From: Peristeroidobacter agariperforans
Lineage (GTDB): Bacteria; Pseudomonadota; Gammaproteobacteria; Steroidobacterales; Steroidobacteraceae
Reading direction: 5' to 3'
DNA: 64,000 bases
Assembly: GCF_004138335.1 (NCBI RefSeq)
Contig: NZ_RYFW01000002.1
Span: 849,501 to 913,500, forward strand
The position numbers and the translations under genes were made by a program. Positions within the stretch are counted from its first letter, which is position 1, and each line of letters starts with the position of its first letter. The notes under the pieces are model-generated. The model was not told the DNA's origin, did not search any database, and saw only the letters and a program-made list of their open reading frames with translations. Shown piece by piece: positions 47,401 through 53,504 of this stretch.

Positions 47401-50400
47401 TCTGGTGTGTACGCCGGCAACGCAGTCTCGGACTACTACAACGGGGCGCTGGCGCAAACGCTGTGTGCGTGCATCAGGCAGCGCCGTCAGGCGGAGCCGT
47501 CAAGCAAGATTCGTGTCTTGGAAATTGGTGCGGGAACGGGCGGAACGACCAAAGCGGTGCTGCCGCTGCTGCGCGAGTTCGATGGTGCCATTGAGGAGTA
47601 CTGCTACACCGATCTCTCCAAAGCCTTCCTGATCCATGCGGAGGAACATTACCGGCCTGGATTCCCGGCATTGCGCACGGCGCTGTTCGATGCCTCGAAG
47701 CCGCTGTCGTCACAGGCGATGGCGGCGAATCAGTACGACTTCGTCATTGCGACGAACGTATTGCACGCGACGGCAGATATCCGGGAGACGATGCGCAACG
47801 CCAAGGCATTACTGAAGAAGCACGGCATCATCCTGCTCAACGAGATGTCCGAGTGGTCGCTGTTCAACCACCTGACGTTTGGGCTGTTGGACGGATGGTG
47901 GTTGTACGAAGACGCTGCGCTGCGCATTCCCGGCAGTCCTGGGCTGGCGCCAGAAACCTGGGGCAGAGTGCTGAAGGAAGAAGGATTCGAGAACGTCGCG
48001 CTGCCGGCCGAGCAGGCCCGTGCGTTCGGACAGCAGATCATCGTGGCGAGCAGCGACGGCCGAGTGCGGCAGCGAGTATCCAAGGCGCCGCAGGTGGTCG
48101 CAGGTGCATCGAGCAAGCGTCCGACGGTGGCGAAGCACGCGACGCCGGCATCGGGCAGCACCCTGGCTGACGTTCCTCGAACAGGGCTGTCCCTGCGCGA
48201 TAAGGCAGTGACGTATCTTCAAGGCGTCGTTGCAAAGGCGCTGCGCATGGAACCGTCGCAGTTGGAGCCCAGCCGCCCACTCGCCGAGTACGGCCTGGAT
48301 TCCATCGTCGTTGTCGGAGTCACCAGCCAGCTGCGACGCGCGTTCACCGGCGTGACGAGCACATTGTTCTTCGAGCTGCGCAGTATCGATTGCTTCGCCG
48401 ATTTCATTCTCGAGAACAAGAAGGAAGAGCTGATTGCGCTGATCGGCGGCGATGAGGGCGCGATTCCTGAGATCAAAGTCAGCGTCGAAACGCGTAGCGT
48501 CTCCCGACCCTCTCGACGAATTCGTCCGCAAGCCGCGACAGTGGCTACACCGACGCCCGCCGCGACTCCCACGGTGTTCGATGTCGCAATCATTGGCATC
48601 GCAGGTCGCTATCCGCAATCGGCGAACCTGAGCGCGTTCTGGAACAACCTGGCGAACGGCCGTAACTGTGTCACCGAGGTGCCCAAAGACCGCTGGGACT
48701 GGCAGGAATTCTTCGACGCAGAGCGCGGCAAGGCGGGCAAGATCTATACGAAGTGGGGCGGCTTCCTCGACCGCATCGACGGCTTCGATCCGTTGTTCTT
48801 CAAGATTGCACCCAGGGAAGCCAAGGCCATGGATCCTCAGGAACGGCTGTTCCTCGAGTCCTGCTATCACGCCATCGAAGATGCGGGATACACGCCCGCG
48901 AGCCTGGGCGACATCGACAAAGTCGGCGTGTTCGTCGGAGTGATGAACTCCCGGTATACGCCGCAGCCGCTGCACTATTCGATCGCGAACCGGGTGTCCT
49001 ACGTGATGAATTTCCAGGGCCCGTCGCTCGCCGTGGACACCGCCTGCTCCGCGTCCCTTACAGCGATCCACCTCGCCCTCGAAAGTATCTATAGCGGCTT
49101 GAGCGAATGCGCCATCGCCGGCGGCGTCAACCTGATCATCGATCCGGTGCACTACCTCGAGCTGTCCGCCTTGACGATGTTGTCGGCGGGGCAGGAGTGC
49201 AAGTCGTTTGGAAATGAAGCGGACGGGTTCGTCGATGCCGAAGGCGTGGGAGCCATCGTGCTCAAGCCATTGAGCAAGGCTGAGCGGGACGGCGATCACA
49301 TCTACGGCGTCATCAAGGGCAGTGCGCTGAATGCGGGCGGCAAGACCAACGGCTACACCGTCCCGAATCCGCAGGCTCAATCCGCCGTCATATCGAAAGC
49401 ACTTCGGCGTGCAAACATCGCCGCGAGCGAGATCAGCTATGTCGAGGCGCACGGCACGGGTACGGCGCTCGGCGATCCGATCGAGATTGCCGGTCTCACG
49501 CGCGCGTTCGAGCAAGCGCCGGGTGACAGGCAGTTCTGCGCCATCGGCTCGTTGAAGTCGAACATCGGCCACTGCGAGTCCGCGGCCGGCATCGCCGGTT
49601 TGACCAAGGTGCTGCTGCAGCTGGAGCACAAACAGCTGGTGCCCTCGCTGCACGCCGATGTGCCCAACCCGGAAATCGAGTTCGAGCGAACGCCGTTCAA
49701 AGTTCAACGGGCGCTGGAAGAGTGGCAGCGTCCACGGCGCGAGGTCGACGGCGTCAGCAAAGAGATCGCTCGCACGGCCGGCATCTCGTCATTTGGCGCC
49801 GGCGGAGCCAATGCTCACATCATCGTGCAGGAGCACGAGTACGCAACGGCGGTGAATGCAGCAGCCGGTGCAGTCATTGTTCCGCTGTCTGCCAGAACCT
49901 CTGACCAGTTGCGCACCAAGGCGTGCGATCTGCTCGACCTGCTGCGCTTACCAGATCAATCGTTCGACTTGCTCGCGACGGCCTACACGCTGCAGGTGGG
50001 CAGAGAGCCGATGGAAGAGCGGGTGGCGCTCGTGGTCGCTTCGATCGATGAGCTCGCGGCCAGGCTCGAGTCGTTTGTCGCAGGCGAGGCGGGCGAGGAA
50101 ACTCATCGGGGCCGGTTCAAGCGGAGTCACGGAAGGACAACGGCGCCGACCGGCGTAGATGAAGCCGTAGCGGACCGAAATCTGTCTCGCCTTGCGCACC
50201 TCTGGACTCAAGGCGCAGACATTGAGTGGGGCAAGTTGTACGGGGATGCGAAGCCGAGGCGCATCAGCCTGCCGGTGTATCCGTTCGCCAAGGAGCGCTA
50301 CTGGCGCGAGCGCACCGATGCGCCGACGAAGCTTTCGGTCGAGACCAGGTTGCATCCGCTCCTGCACCGAAACGTTTCGGGGGTGCGCCACTTGGGTTAC

Positions 50401-51216
50401 AGCGCGACCTTTAGCGGCGGAGAGGATTTCCTGATCGATCATCCGGTCGCGCCGCCTCCGGTGGTGTATTTGGAAATGGCTCGAGCGGCGATCCAGGATG
50501 CCACGGCGTCCCAATCGAGCACCGGGCTGGAACTCTTCAACGTCGTCTGGGCGGACACTACCGGCGTTCTCGCGAACGATTCGATCAACGTGGCGCTGTT
50601 CGCTCGAGACGACGATCAGCTCGATTATGAGATCTACAGCCAGCAGGACGAGGGCGACACCGTTCATCTCCAGGGTCAGTCGGTGCTCAGCGCCGAGGCC
50701 CCACCGACTAAGCTCGACATCGCTCGTCTGCGAGCGCAAATGCAGACGGGCAAGCGCCACTCCAACGGCTTCTACAGCAGTCTGGTCGACGCAGGCATTC
50801 ACTACGGTCCCGCGTATCAGGCAGTGACGGAAATATCGCTGGGCGATCGGGAATTGCTTGCGCAGATCAGTGTGCCGAAGGCAACGGCAGAGCTGGTCCT
50901 GCACCCCGTCGTCATGGATTGCGCCTTGCAGGCAGCGTTCGGTCTCATCCCTCGCGAACAGCGACCGTCACAGCCGCTGGCATTGGAGTCACTGCGCATT
51001 CTCGGCGCCTGCGGCGAGCGCATGTTCGCCTGGGTGCGCTACTCGCAGGGCGAATACACCGAGCAAATGAACGTTCAATTGGACATCGATCTGTGCGACC
51101 CGCACGGCAACGTCAGCGTTCAGATGCGTGGCGTCACTTATGAGCTGGCTCGCGATGTCGCTAGGGACACCACCGGCTCGCTCGATTCCACCGACGTGGA
51201 AGGAACATGGACATGA
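38464..51216 (+). CDS. PKS B: GNAT-ACP-KS-KR-ACP-KS-DH-KR-MT-ACP-KS-DH, trans-AT type
   Basis: 4250 residues. Domains: GNAT (15-205); ACP (225-300, Ser261 in GLTSADL); KS1 (318-740; Cys482, His617, His659); KR1 (920-1340; GGLGGLG, Tyr1253); ACP (1365-1440, Ser1405); KS2 (1485-1915; Cys1661, His1796, His1833); DH1 (2100-2370; His2133, Asp2301, Gln2305); KR2 (2390-2830; GGAGGIG, Tyr2746); C-methyltransferase (2860-3195; LEIGAGTGGTT); ACP (3245-3315, Ser3280); KS3 (3370-3785; Cys3528, His3663, His3703); DH2 (3960-4228; His3993 and Asp4152 kept, but the Gly and spacing of HxxxGxxxxP are altered). No AT is seen after any KS, and the linkers end LPTYSFARESHW, LPTYPFNPERYW and LPVYPFAKERYW. It ends in DH2 without an ACP, so that module probably continues on the next protein. 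The ATG follows AGGA by about 10 bases. Confidence 0.9.
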   Translation: MDDLHVVAAAAELSERGYIVRPAAESDLPRLVQLEELCWQHTRTSQQQLLARVQRYPEGQFVLEKSGQVLGAVYSQRIRDVAALASRSAADVHELHDASGSIVQLLALNVDPAVQNLSLGDQLLEFALQRCGSMDGVDRVVGVTLCKRFDSTHGLSFDDYIHRQDGQQDPVLALHCSHGATVVGSIANYRPEDVANQHNGVLVSYDIRRRQVRSSTKQSDTAITFDRKEVERFVRAEVARIIGDEQGFDSTRPLMEMGLTSADLLQLQLQMQRQFGCTLRPGFFFEHNCVDKVVAYFSTDAKAAPEKQASRPASKQSKGIAIVGMSCRLPGGIETPDDLWEVLAAAECMIGSYPKRRGNWPSAAKYPGIDQGGYLADGDAFDASFFRVSPTEAQITDPQQRILLELAWSCLEDAGVLPAHLRGTRTGVFVGASNCDYSRLIQTAGVETEAHHATGSSLAIIANRLSYFLDLSGPSMLIDTACSSSLVALHAAVQSLHAGECDSALVGGVNFICHPDLSVAYHKAGMLARDGRCKVFDARANGYVRAEGGVMLLLKPLSEAIRAHDNIHAVIRGSAVNHGGLSGGLTVPDPKKQSELLIAAWNSAGISPRELSYIEAHGTGTSLGDPIEVQGIQTAYSSLVGVSADKTCAVGSLKSNLGHLESAAGIAGVLKVVLSMQHRQLPGQPTFDQLNPKIILDDSPFYVAERHQGWQSNQRRLAGVSSFGSGGANAHCVVQEYVAEAQDTARVAGVDHLFVISAADETRLRACARKIFDWLETNEPGERFGDAIYTWQAGRTAMKRRLAIKVRDAAELRAKLQQWLADSSCPADAWLDEVNSRDPSASRLWQEEEGLHLVERALAERNLGQLGAFWTSGADVDWRKLYSAEPRRISVPTYSFARESHWISVPEIETNEAAELPSASGHLLVTPVWESASTQAAAHEVGFREHRVLLCELPDVDAEKIRTSTQSNYCSHLRSRAESIEGRYVDHALKCFEEVKRILADKPRGRVLFQVVVPQQHGETLLAGLSGLLSTATRENPNLIGQMILTEAGINHDALATQLRREKDSSRDTLVKYSQGQRHVLRWREVGAADSSLLAFKHDGVYLITGGLGGLGRVFAKEILRHAVQARVVLTGRSALTDKQQRRLDELARLAVETGARAPEYRQLDLADLTQTQAVIEAITEQHQRIDGIIHCAGMISDSFILRKTAEEFKRVLEPKVTGTSNLDAASKDLQLDFLVLFSSFTSALGNVGQADYAAANGFMDQFAAYRNRQVDAGQRYGRTLSIHWPLWQEGGMTMDAESAETLRQATGIQPMQTAIGVRAFHDSLLSRNARTMVLEGDVQMLQQTLARANEIQASTLPTTSATTSADLLREATLKRIKQLFGEALKLPAAKVDADEPFSSYGIDSILINQMNRKLAEVFGAISKTLFFEYRTLAELTAHLVQMHAAGCVAWTGSTASSGAVATVTPSRRVEAIKPKVPGTSAYRREPIAIIGISGIYPQAATLDEFWKNLESGRSCVSEIPPERWSLDGFYVPDVEQAIAQGKSYSKWGGFIEQFAQFEPLFFNISPREALNMDPQERLFLQEAWRAMENAGYTRNDLKHRFQRKVGVFAGITKTGFELYATPAASIEDGFYPRTSFSSVANRVSYFLDLTGPSLPIDTMCSSSLTAIHEACEHINCGDCELAFAGGVNLYLHPATYTWLSSQQMLSRDGLCRSFGAGGNGYVPGEGVGVVLLKSLPSALRDNDSIHGIILATHVNHGGKANGYTVPSPRAQAELISRAIEKAGIKADDISYIEAHGTGTELGDPIEISGLQQTFAGTSKPCSIGSAKSNIGHLESAAGIAGLTKVLLQMKHRSIAPSLHASQLNPNIDFDKSAFRVNRSLSPWLVRSDDGKEAPRIAGISSFGAGGSNAHIIVQEFPVTATSSSTHEPHAILLSARTSEQLRQRARDLLAFVQVERAAFDLRSMAYTLQVGREAMEARLGMLVSSADHLVDKLQAFLAGEQDIEDIYLGQAKSNKETLRLFGGDEDFQATLDRWLARHKFSKLLELWAKGLDIEWDKLYESARPRRMALPTYPFNPERYWIDAVEGVRAWDAPAAPSIAPAAHPLLHTNTSNLDRQSYSSVFSGGEFFLRDHKVRGSKVLPAVAYLEMARAAVELASPKQARGRILELQHTAWLQPIAVSSSTEVSIALYLNESDPTEIDFEVQSAGAEAIHCQGQARWVDAHTVPGIDIPQLKAEMRLGQLNVEEFYGRFTQSGISYGPAHRAITGIHLGEGQLLAQLTLPGAVESTSHSYVLHPSLMDSALQGCLALIGESEGGPLLPFELDTLRVVAPCTSEMYAWVRRSDQLKFDVDLCDRLGNVCVEMSGFASRALDAGLASNAENQGLLYPLAPIWSRVRAQHAGEGRYSPNNILLLGEDEAPLAWLRQSYPQAEFVQLPANASIETMQELLEPRAFEHLLWIAPDVLAAQGEDDIVAGQERGVLTVFRIAKALLNSNRAERSLHWTLITRHTQNVRKTDRIAPTHGAVAGLVGSLAKEYPEWTLQLLDVDDLQFVSAEQCLTSPANKQGDCLAHRQGEWLVEGLARVGTLPESPAAYRQGGVYVVIGGAGGIGEVWSRFMVEHYQAQLVWIGRRPLDAAIEDKLQTLAQLGPAPRYFSADATRQDSLQATFEQIREIHPRIHGVVHSAIVLQDQSLSRMDEATFRSSLAAKVDVSVNMDAVFGSLDLDFMLFFSSLISFTKAPGQSNYAAGCTFKDSFAHSLARRRSYPIKIMNWGFWGNVGIVAAEFYNRRMQQMGFGSIEAPEAMDALRTLVSSDVNQLALVKAIDVRAVEGITQPETIGYASTGVTNVLPSLRKQISSGEPPAALSESVLAQDVMDLAEQILAASLQSFERARMTDPLLGRWLDASVEYLARQGRTSHANVEELWSSWAANEAVWQENPSTRPHLELLKVCLRALPEILSGTRKAADVMFPESSLRLVSGVYAGNAVSDYYNGALAQTLCACIRQRRQAEPSSKIRVLEIGAGTGGTTKAVLPLLREFDGAIEEYCYTDLSKAFLIHAEEHYRPGFPALRTALFDASKPLSSQAMAANQYDFVIATNVLHATADIRETMRNAKALLKKHGIILLNEMSEWSLFNHLTFGLLDGWWLYEDAALRIPGSPGLAPETWGRVLKEEGFENVALPAEQARAFGQQIIVASSDGRVRQRVSKAPQVVAGASSKRPTVAKHATPASGSTLADVPRTGLSLRDKAVTYLQGVVAKALRMEPSQLEPSRPLAEYGLDSIVVVGVTSQLRRAFTGVTSTLFFELRSIDCFADFILENKKEELIALIGGDEGAIPEIKVSVETRSVSRPSRRIRPQAATVATPTPAATPTVFDVAIIGIAGRYPQSANLSAFWNNLANGRNCVTEVPKDRWDWQEFFDAERGKAGKIYTKWGGFLDRIDGFDPLFFKIAPREAKAMDPQERLFLESCYHAIEDAGYTPASLGDIDKVGVFVGVMNSRYTPQPLHYSIANRVSYVMNFQGPSLAVDTACSASLTAIHLALESIYSGLSECAIAGGVNLIIDPVHYLELSALTMLSAGQECKSFGNEADGFVDAEGVGAIVLKPLSKAERDGDHIYGVIKGSALNAGGKTNGYTVPNPQAQSAVISKALRRANIAASEISYVEAHGTGTALGDPIEIAGLTRAFEQAPGDRQFCAIGSLKSNIGHCESAAGIAGLTKVLLQLEHKQLVPSLHADVPNPEIEFERTPFKVQRALEEWQRPRREVDGVSKEIARTAGISSFGAGGANAHIIVQEHEYATAVNAAAGAVIVPLSARTSDQLRTKACDLLDLLRLPDQSFDLLATAYTLQVGREPMEERVALVVASIDELAARLESFVAGEAGEETHRGRFKRSHGRTTAPTGVDEAVADRNLSRLAHLWTQGADIEWGKLYGDAKPRRISLPVYPFAKERYWRERTDAPTKLSVETRLHPLLHRNVSGVRHLGYSATFSGGEDFLIDHPVAPPPVVYLEMARAAIQDATASQSSTGLELFNVVWADTTGVLANDSINVALFARDDDQLDYEIYSQQDEGDTVHLQGQSVLSAEAPPTKLDIARLRAQMQTGKRHSNGFYSSLVDAGIHYGPAYQAVTEISLGDRELLAQISVPKATAELVLHPVVMDCALQAAFGLIPREQRPSQPLALESLRILGACGERMFAWVRYSQGEYTEQMNVQLDIDLCDPHGNVSVQMRGVTYELARDVARDTTGSLDSTDVEGTWT

Positions 51217-52439
51217 ACACTGCCGATGCGTCGAAGTTTCACCAGCTCTATGGGGTGCACAGCCCCAGGATGGCCTACCGCCGCGACGACTTCATCGACT
51301 ACGTCTTGATGATTGCGCTGTGCGGTGGCCTGCTCAGCCTGGTGTACGGACTGCCGAGCGTAATGTCGATCATCGGCCTGGCGCTGTGTGTGTGCCTCAT
51401 CGGTACGTTCTTGCTCCGGCACGGCTGGAAGCTGCGAACACCAGTCATCGTGAAGCGGCCGCAAGACGTCCTCTACATGCTCGTCTACAAGCTGCGGAAC
51501 ATGACGGTTCCTTACTTCCTTGCCGCGGCGCTGCTGCTGTTGGAAAACGTGCTGATCCATCTCACGCCGCAGTGGCCGCACCACACGGAGCTGATGCAAA
51601 AAATTGCAATCGGCTTGTTCTACACACACTTCGTCGCGTTGACGGTCTTTCGAACCGCGAGCCTGATCTCACACCTGCGACTGAAGGAACATGTCCGCGG
51701 CTTCCTGCTGCAGACGAACTGGAAAGTCGCCCTCCAGCGGCAGCCCAGCGTCGTCCTGGAGATCGTGCATGCGTATTTCACCGGCCTGCTGGCGCATGTG
51801 ATCCTGATCGCGCCGTGGTACATCGTCATCACGCACGTCCAGTACTCGCTGCTGTTCCTGCCGATCGCGCTGGTCGCAAACTTCCTGATTCACGCCAGCT
51901 TCATGAAAGTGCTCAATCGCTGGTTCTATCGCGACCACTGGCTGGGCCACAACTCGGAGCTCGAGTTCGTCTATCTGCACGGGCCGCACCACGATGCCAT
52001 CCCGAGCGGCTTGATCGGCGTGTCCGGCAACGGATTTCTGGAAGGATTCGCGCGATATACGCTGGGCGGTCCCGGGATCTTCTATAACCCGCTGCTGCTG
52101 TTCGTCTTCTACAGCATCGATGTGAAGTCCGACATCGACGGCCACCAGTTCATTCCCGGCGTGTATCCGCGCATCCCGAAAGAGTTCCAGGACATCAATC
52201 AGCACTCGACCCATCACTACGGAAACCTCACGCCGTACGGCGTCGGCATGAATCTGGATCAGCCGCAGCTGTCCGCTGAGCTGCGCAAGAAGTATCGATT
52301 CCTGCCCAAGGAAATGCAGCACGCGATCAAGTTGGATGAGCAACTGGACGGCTTCAAGTGGGACACGCCGAGGTATCGTCGATTCGTCGAGCTGTACACG
52401 AAGCATGTAACGAAGAACGACGCAGCTCGCGATCGGTGA
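51213..52439 (+). CDS. Fatty acid hydroxylase / sterol desaturase superfamily membrane enzyme
   Basis: 408 residues with several membrane helices. The His clusters of the di-iron site are visible: LIHASF, YLHGPHHD (HxxHH) and QHSTHHYG (HxxHH), as in fatty acid hydroxylases and sterol desaturases. They place two irons at the cytoplasmic face. The start overlaps the PKS B stop (ATGA) and AGGA sits 8 bases before it; an alternative ATG 6 bases earlier is only 2 bases from AGGA. Translational coupling to PKS B suggests it hydroxylates or desaturates the cluster product or a lipid precursor. Confidence 0.88.
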   Translation: MNTADASKFHQLYGVHSPRMAYRRDDFIDYVLMIALCGGLLSLVYGLPSVMSIIGLALCVCLIGTFLLRHGWKLRTPVIVKRPQDVLYMLVYKLRNMTVPYFLAAALLLLENVLIHLTPQWPHHTELMQKIAIGLFYTHFVALTVFRTASLISHLRLKEHVRGFLLQTNWKVALQRQPSVVLEIVHAYFTGLLAHVILIAPWYIVITHVQYSLLFLPIALVANFLIHASFMKVLNRWFYRDHWLGHNSELEFVYLHGPHHDAIPSGLIGVSGNGFLEGFARYTLGGPGIFYNPLLLFVFYSIDVKSDIDGHQFIPGVYPRIPKEFQDINQHSTHHYGNLTPYGVGMNLDQPQLSAELRKKYRFLPKEMQHAIKLDEQLDGFKWDTPRYRRFVELYTKHVTKNDAARDR

Positions 52440-52449
52440 ACGTTTCGTT

Positions 52450-52484
52450 TGTTTGTTTCGCTGCGCGACCTGACAAAACAAACA
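52450..52484. repeat. AT-rich inverted repeat in the 235-bp gap after the hydroxylase
   Basis: TGTTTGTTT and AAACAAACA, 9-bp arms with a 17-base loop, just after the hydroxylase stop. It has no GC-rich stem or following T-run, so it is unlikely to be an intrinsic terminator. It might be an operator. In the rest of the gap (52440-52674) I see only a weak TTGTTA/TTCATA promoter-like pair near 52508 and the ribosome binding site before the START gene. Confidence 0.3.
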
Positions 52485-52674
52485 GGCATCATCCGCGGCG
52501 CGCTTTGTTATCTTGATTCCACTTCATAGCGTGACGCACGCGAATCGAAAGGGCGGAGCCTGCCCGATTCCCCCACGGTAGATGCGTCAACGACCGGCCG
52601 CGATTGTTCGCGCCGCGACCGAACCAGATCGTTCCTTTGTCCTGCTGGTCTTCGATCTCTCAAGGAGAGCCCCC

Positions 52675-53451
52675 ATGTCGAAGTTCTTGAAAGTCGCCTT
52701 GTACGGCGGCTGCTTTGCCGCTGCGCTGCTGGTCGGCGCGCACTACACCTGGAAGATGTCCGGCTCGGATCAGTGGCGCATGGTCTCCGACAAGGAAGGC
52801 GTGCGGGTGTACGAGATGAAAGAGCCCGGCTCGACCTTCATGAAGTACAAGGCGACCATGCGGATGAAGTCCACGATGAATCGCATCGTGGCCGGCATGA
52901 TGGATCGGGATCTGAAGTCCTGTGCGCAATGGAATCCGGGCTGCGTCAGCGAGCAGACGGTGCAGCCGTGGGATCAGCAGGATCGCAGCTTCGTGCACTT
53001 CTATCGAGTGAACCTGCCGAATCCGATGGCGCCGCGGGAATTCCTGCTCAAGGCGCAGTTCACGCCGGACTCGCAAGATCAATCCGTTTTCATCCAGTAC
53101 ACGGCCATGCCGGACGAGCTGCCGCGCAACGACTGCTGCTATCGGGTCACTCACATGAACAACAACTGGCGCTTCACGCCGGCGGGCAAGGGCGAGATCG
53201 AAGTGGACTTCATGCAGGACATGGACGTGGGGATGCCGTACTTCGTTTACAACCTGCTCGCACCGGGCTTCGTGCACGACGGGTTGATGTCGTTGCCGAG
53301 AATCGTCAACCAGTCGAAGTACGACCAGGAAAACGTTCTGTTCGCCACGACGGCCGAGACGCGGACGCTGACGCCGCCGACCACCCTGGCATCACCGATC
53401 GTGACGACCAAGACTCCGGCCAGTGCCTTTGCCACGGCCGCATTCAAGTAG
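52675..53451 (+). CDS. Membrane-anchored START-domain protein 3
   Basis: 258 residues. FLKVALYGGCFAAALLVGAH is the N-terminal helix, then SGSDQWRMVSDKEGVRVYEM, the same motif as in START proteins 1 and 2, and a full START-like domain: MMDRDLKSCAQWNPGC, DRSFVHFYRVNLPNPMAPREFLL, YRVTHMNNNWRFTP. AAGGAG lies 8 bases before the chosen ATG; an upstream in-frame ATG (52582) has no such site and adds a non-membrane stretch. The C-terminal Thr/Pro-rich tail is unlike the other two. It lies 53 bp before PKS C. Confidence 0.82.
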   Translation: MSKFLKVALYGGCFAAALLVGAHYTWKMSGSDQWRMVSDKEGVRVYEMKEPGSTFMKYKATMRMKSTMNRIVAGMMDRDLKSCAQWNPGCVSEQTVQPWDQQDRSFVHFYRVNLPNPMAPREFLLKAQFTPDSQDQSVFIQYTAMPDELPRNDCCYRVTHMNNNWRFTPAGKGEIEVDFMQDMDVGMPYFVYNLLAPGFVHDGLMSLPRIVNQSKYDQENVLFATTAETRTLTPPTTLASPIVTTKTPASAFATAAFK

Positions 53452-53504
53452 TGCAGCGACTCTGGCACACCCCTCCGGCGAACATCTCAGGGTAAGCAAA
53501 CTCG

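Noticed and set aside
38464-51216. In-line AT domains in PKS B
   Set aside because: No GHSxG-type AT is found between any KS and its next domain; the gaps hold only the post-KS linker ending LPTYxF.
52448-52484. An intrinsic terminator after the hydroxylase gene
   Set aside because: The stem is made only of A/T and G/C-poor pairs with a 17-base loop and no T-run on the coding strand.
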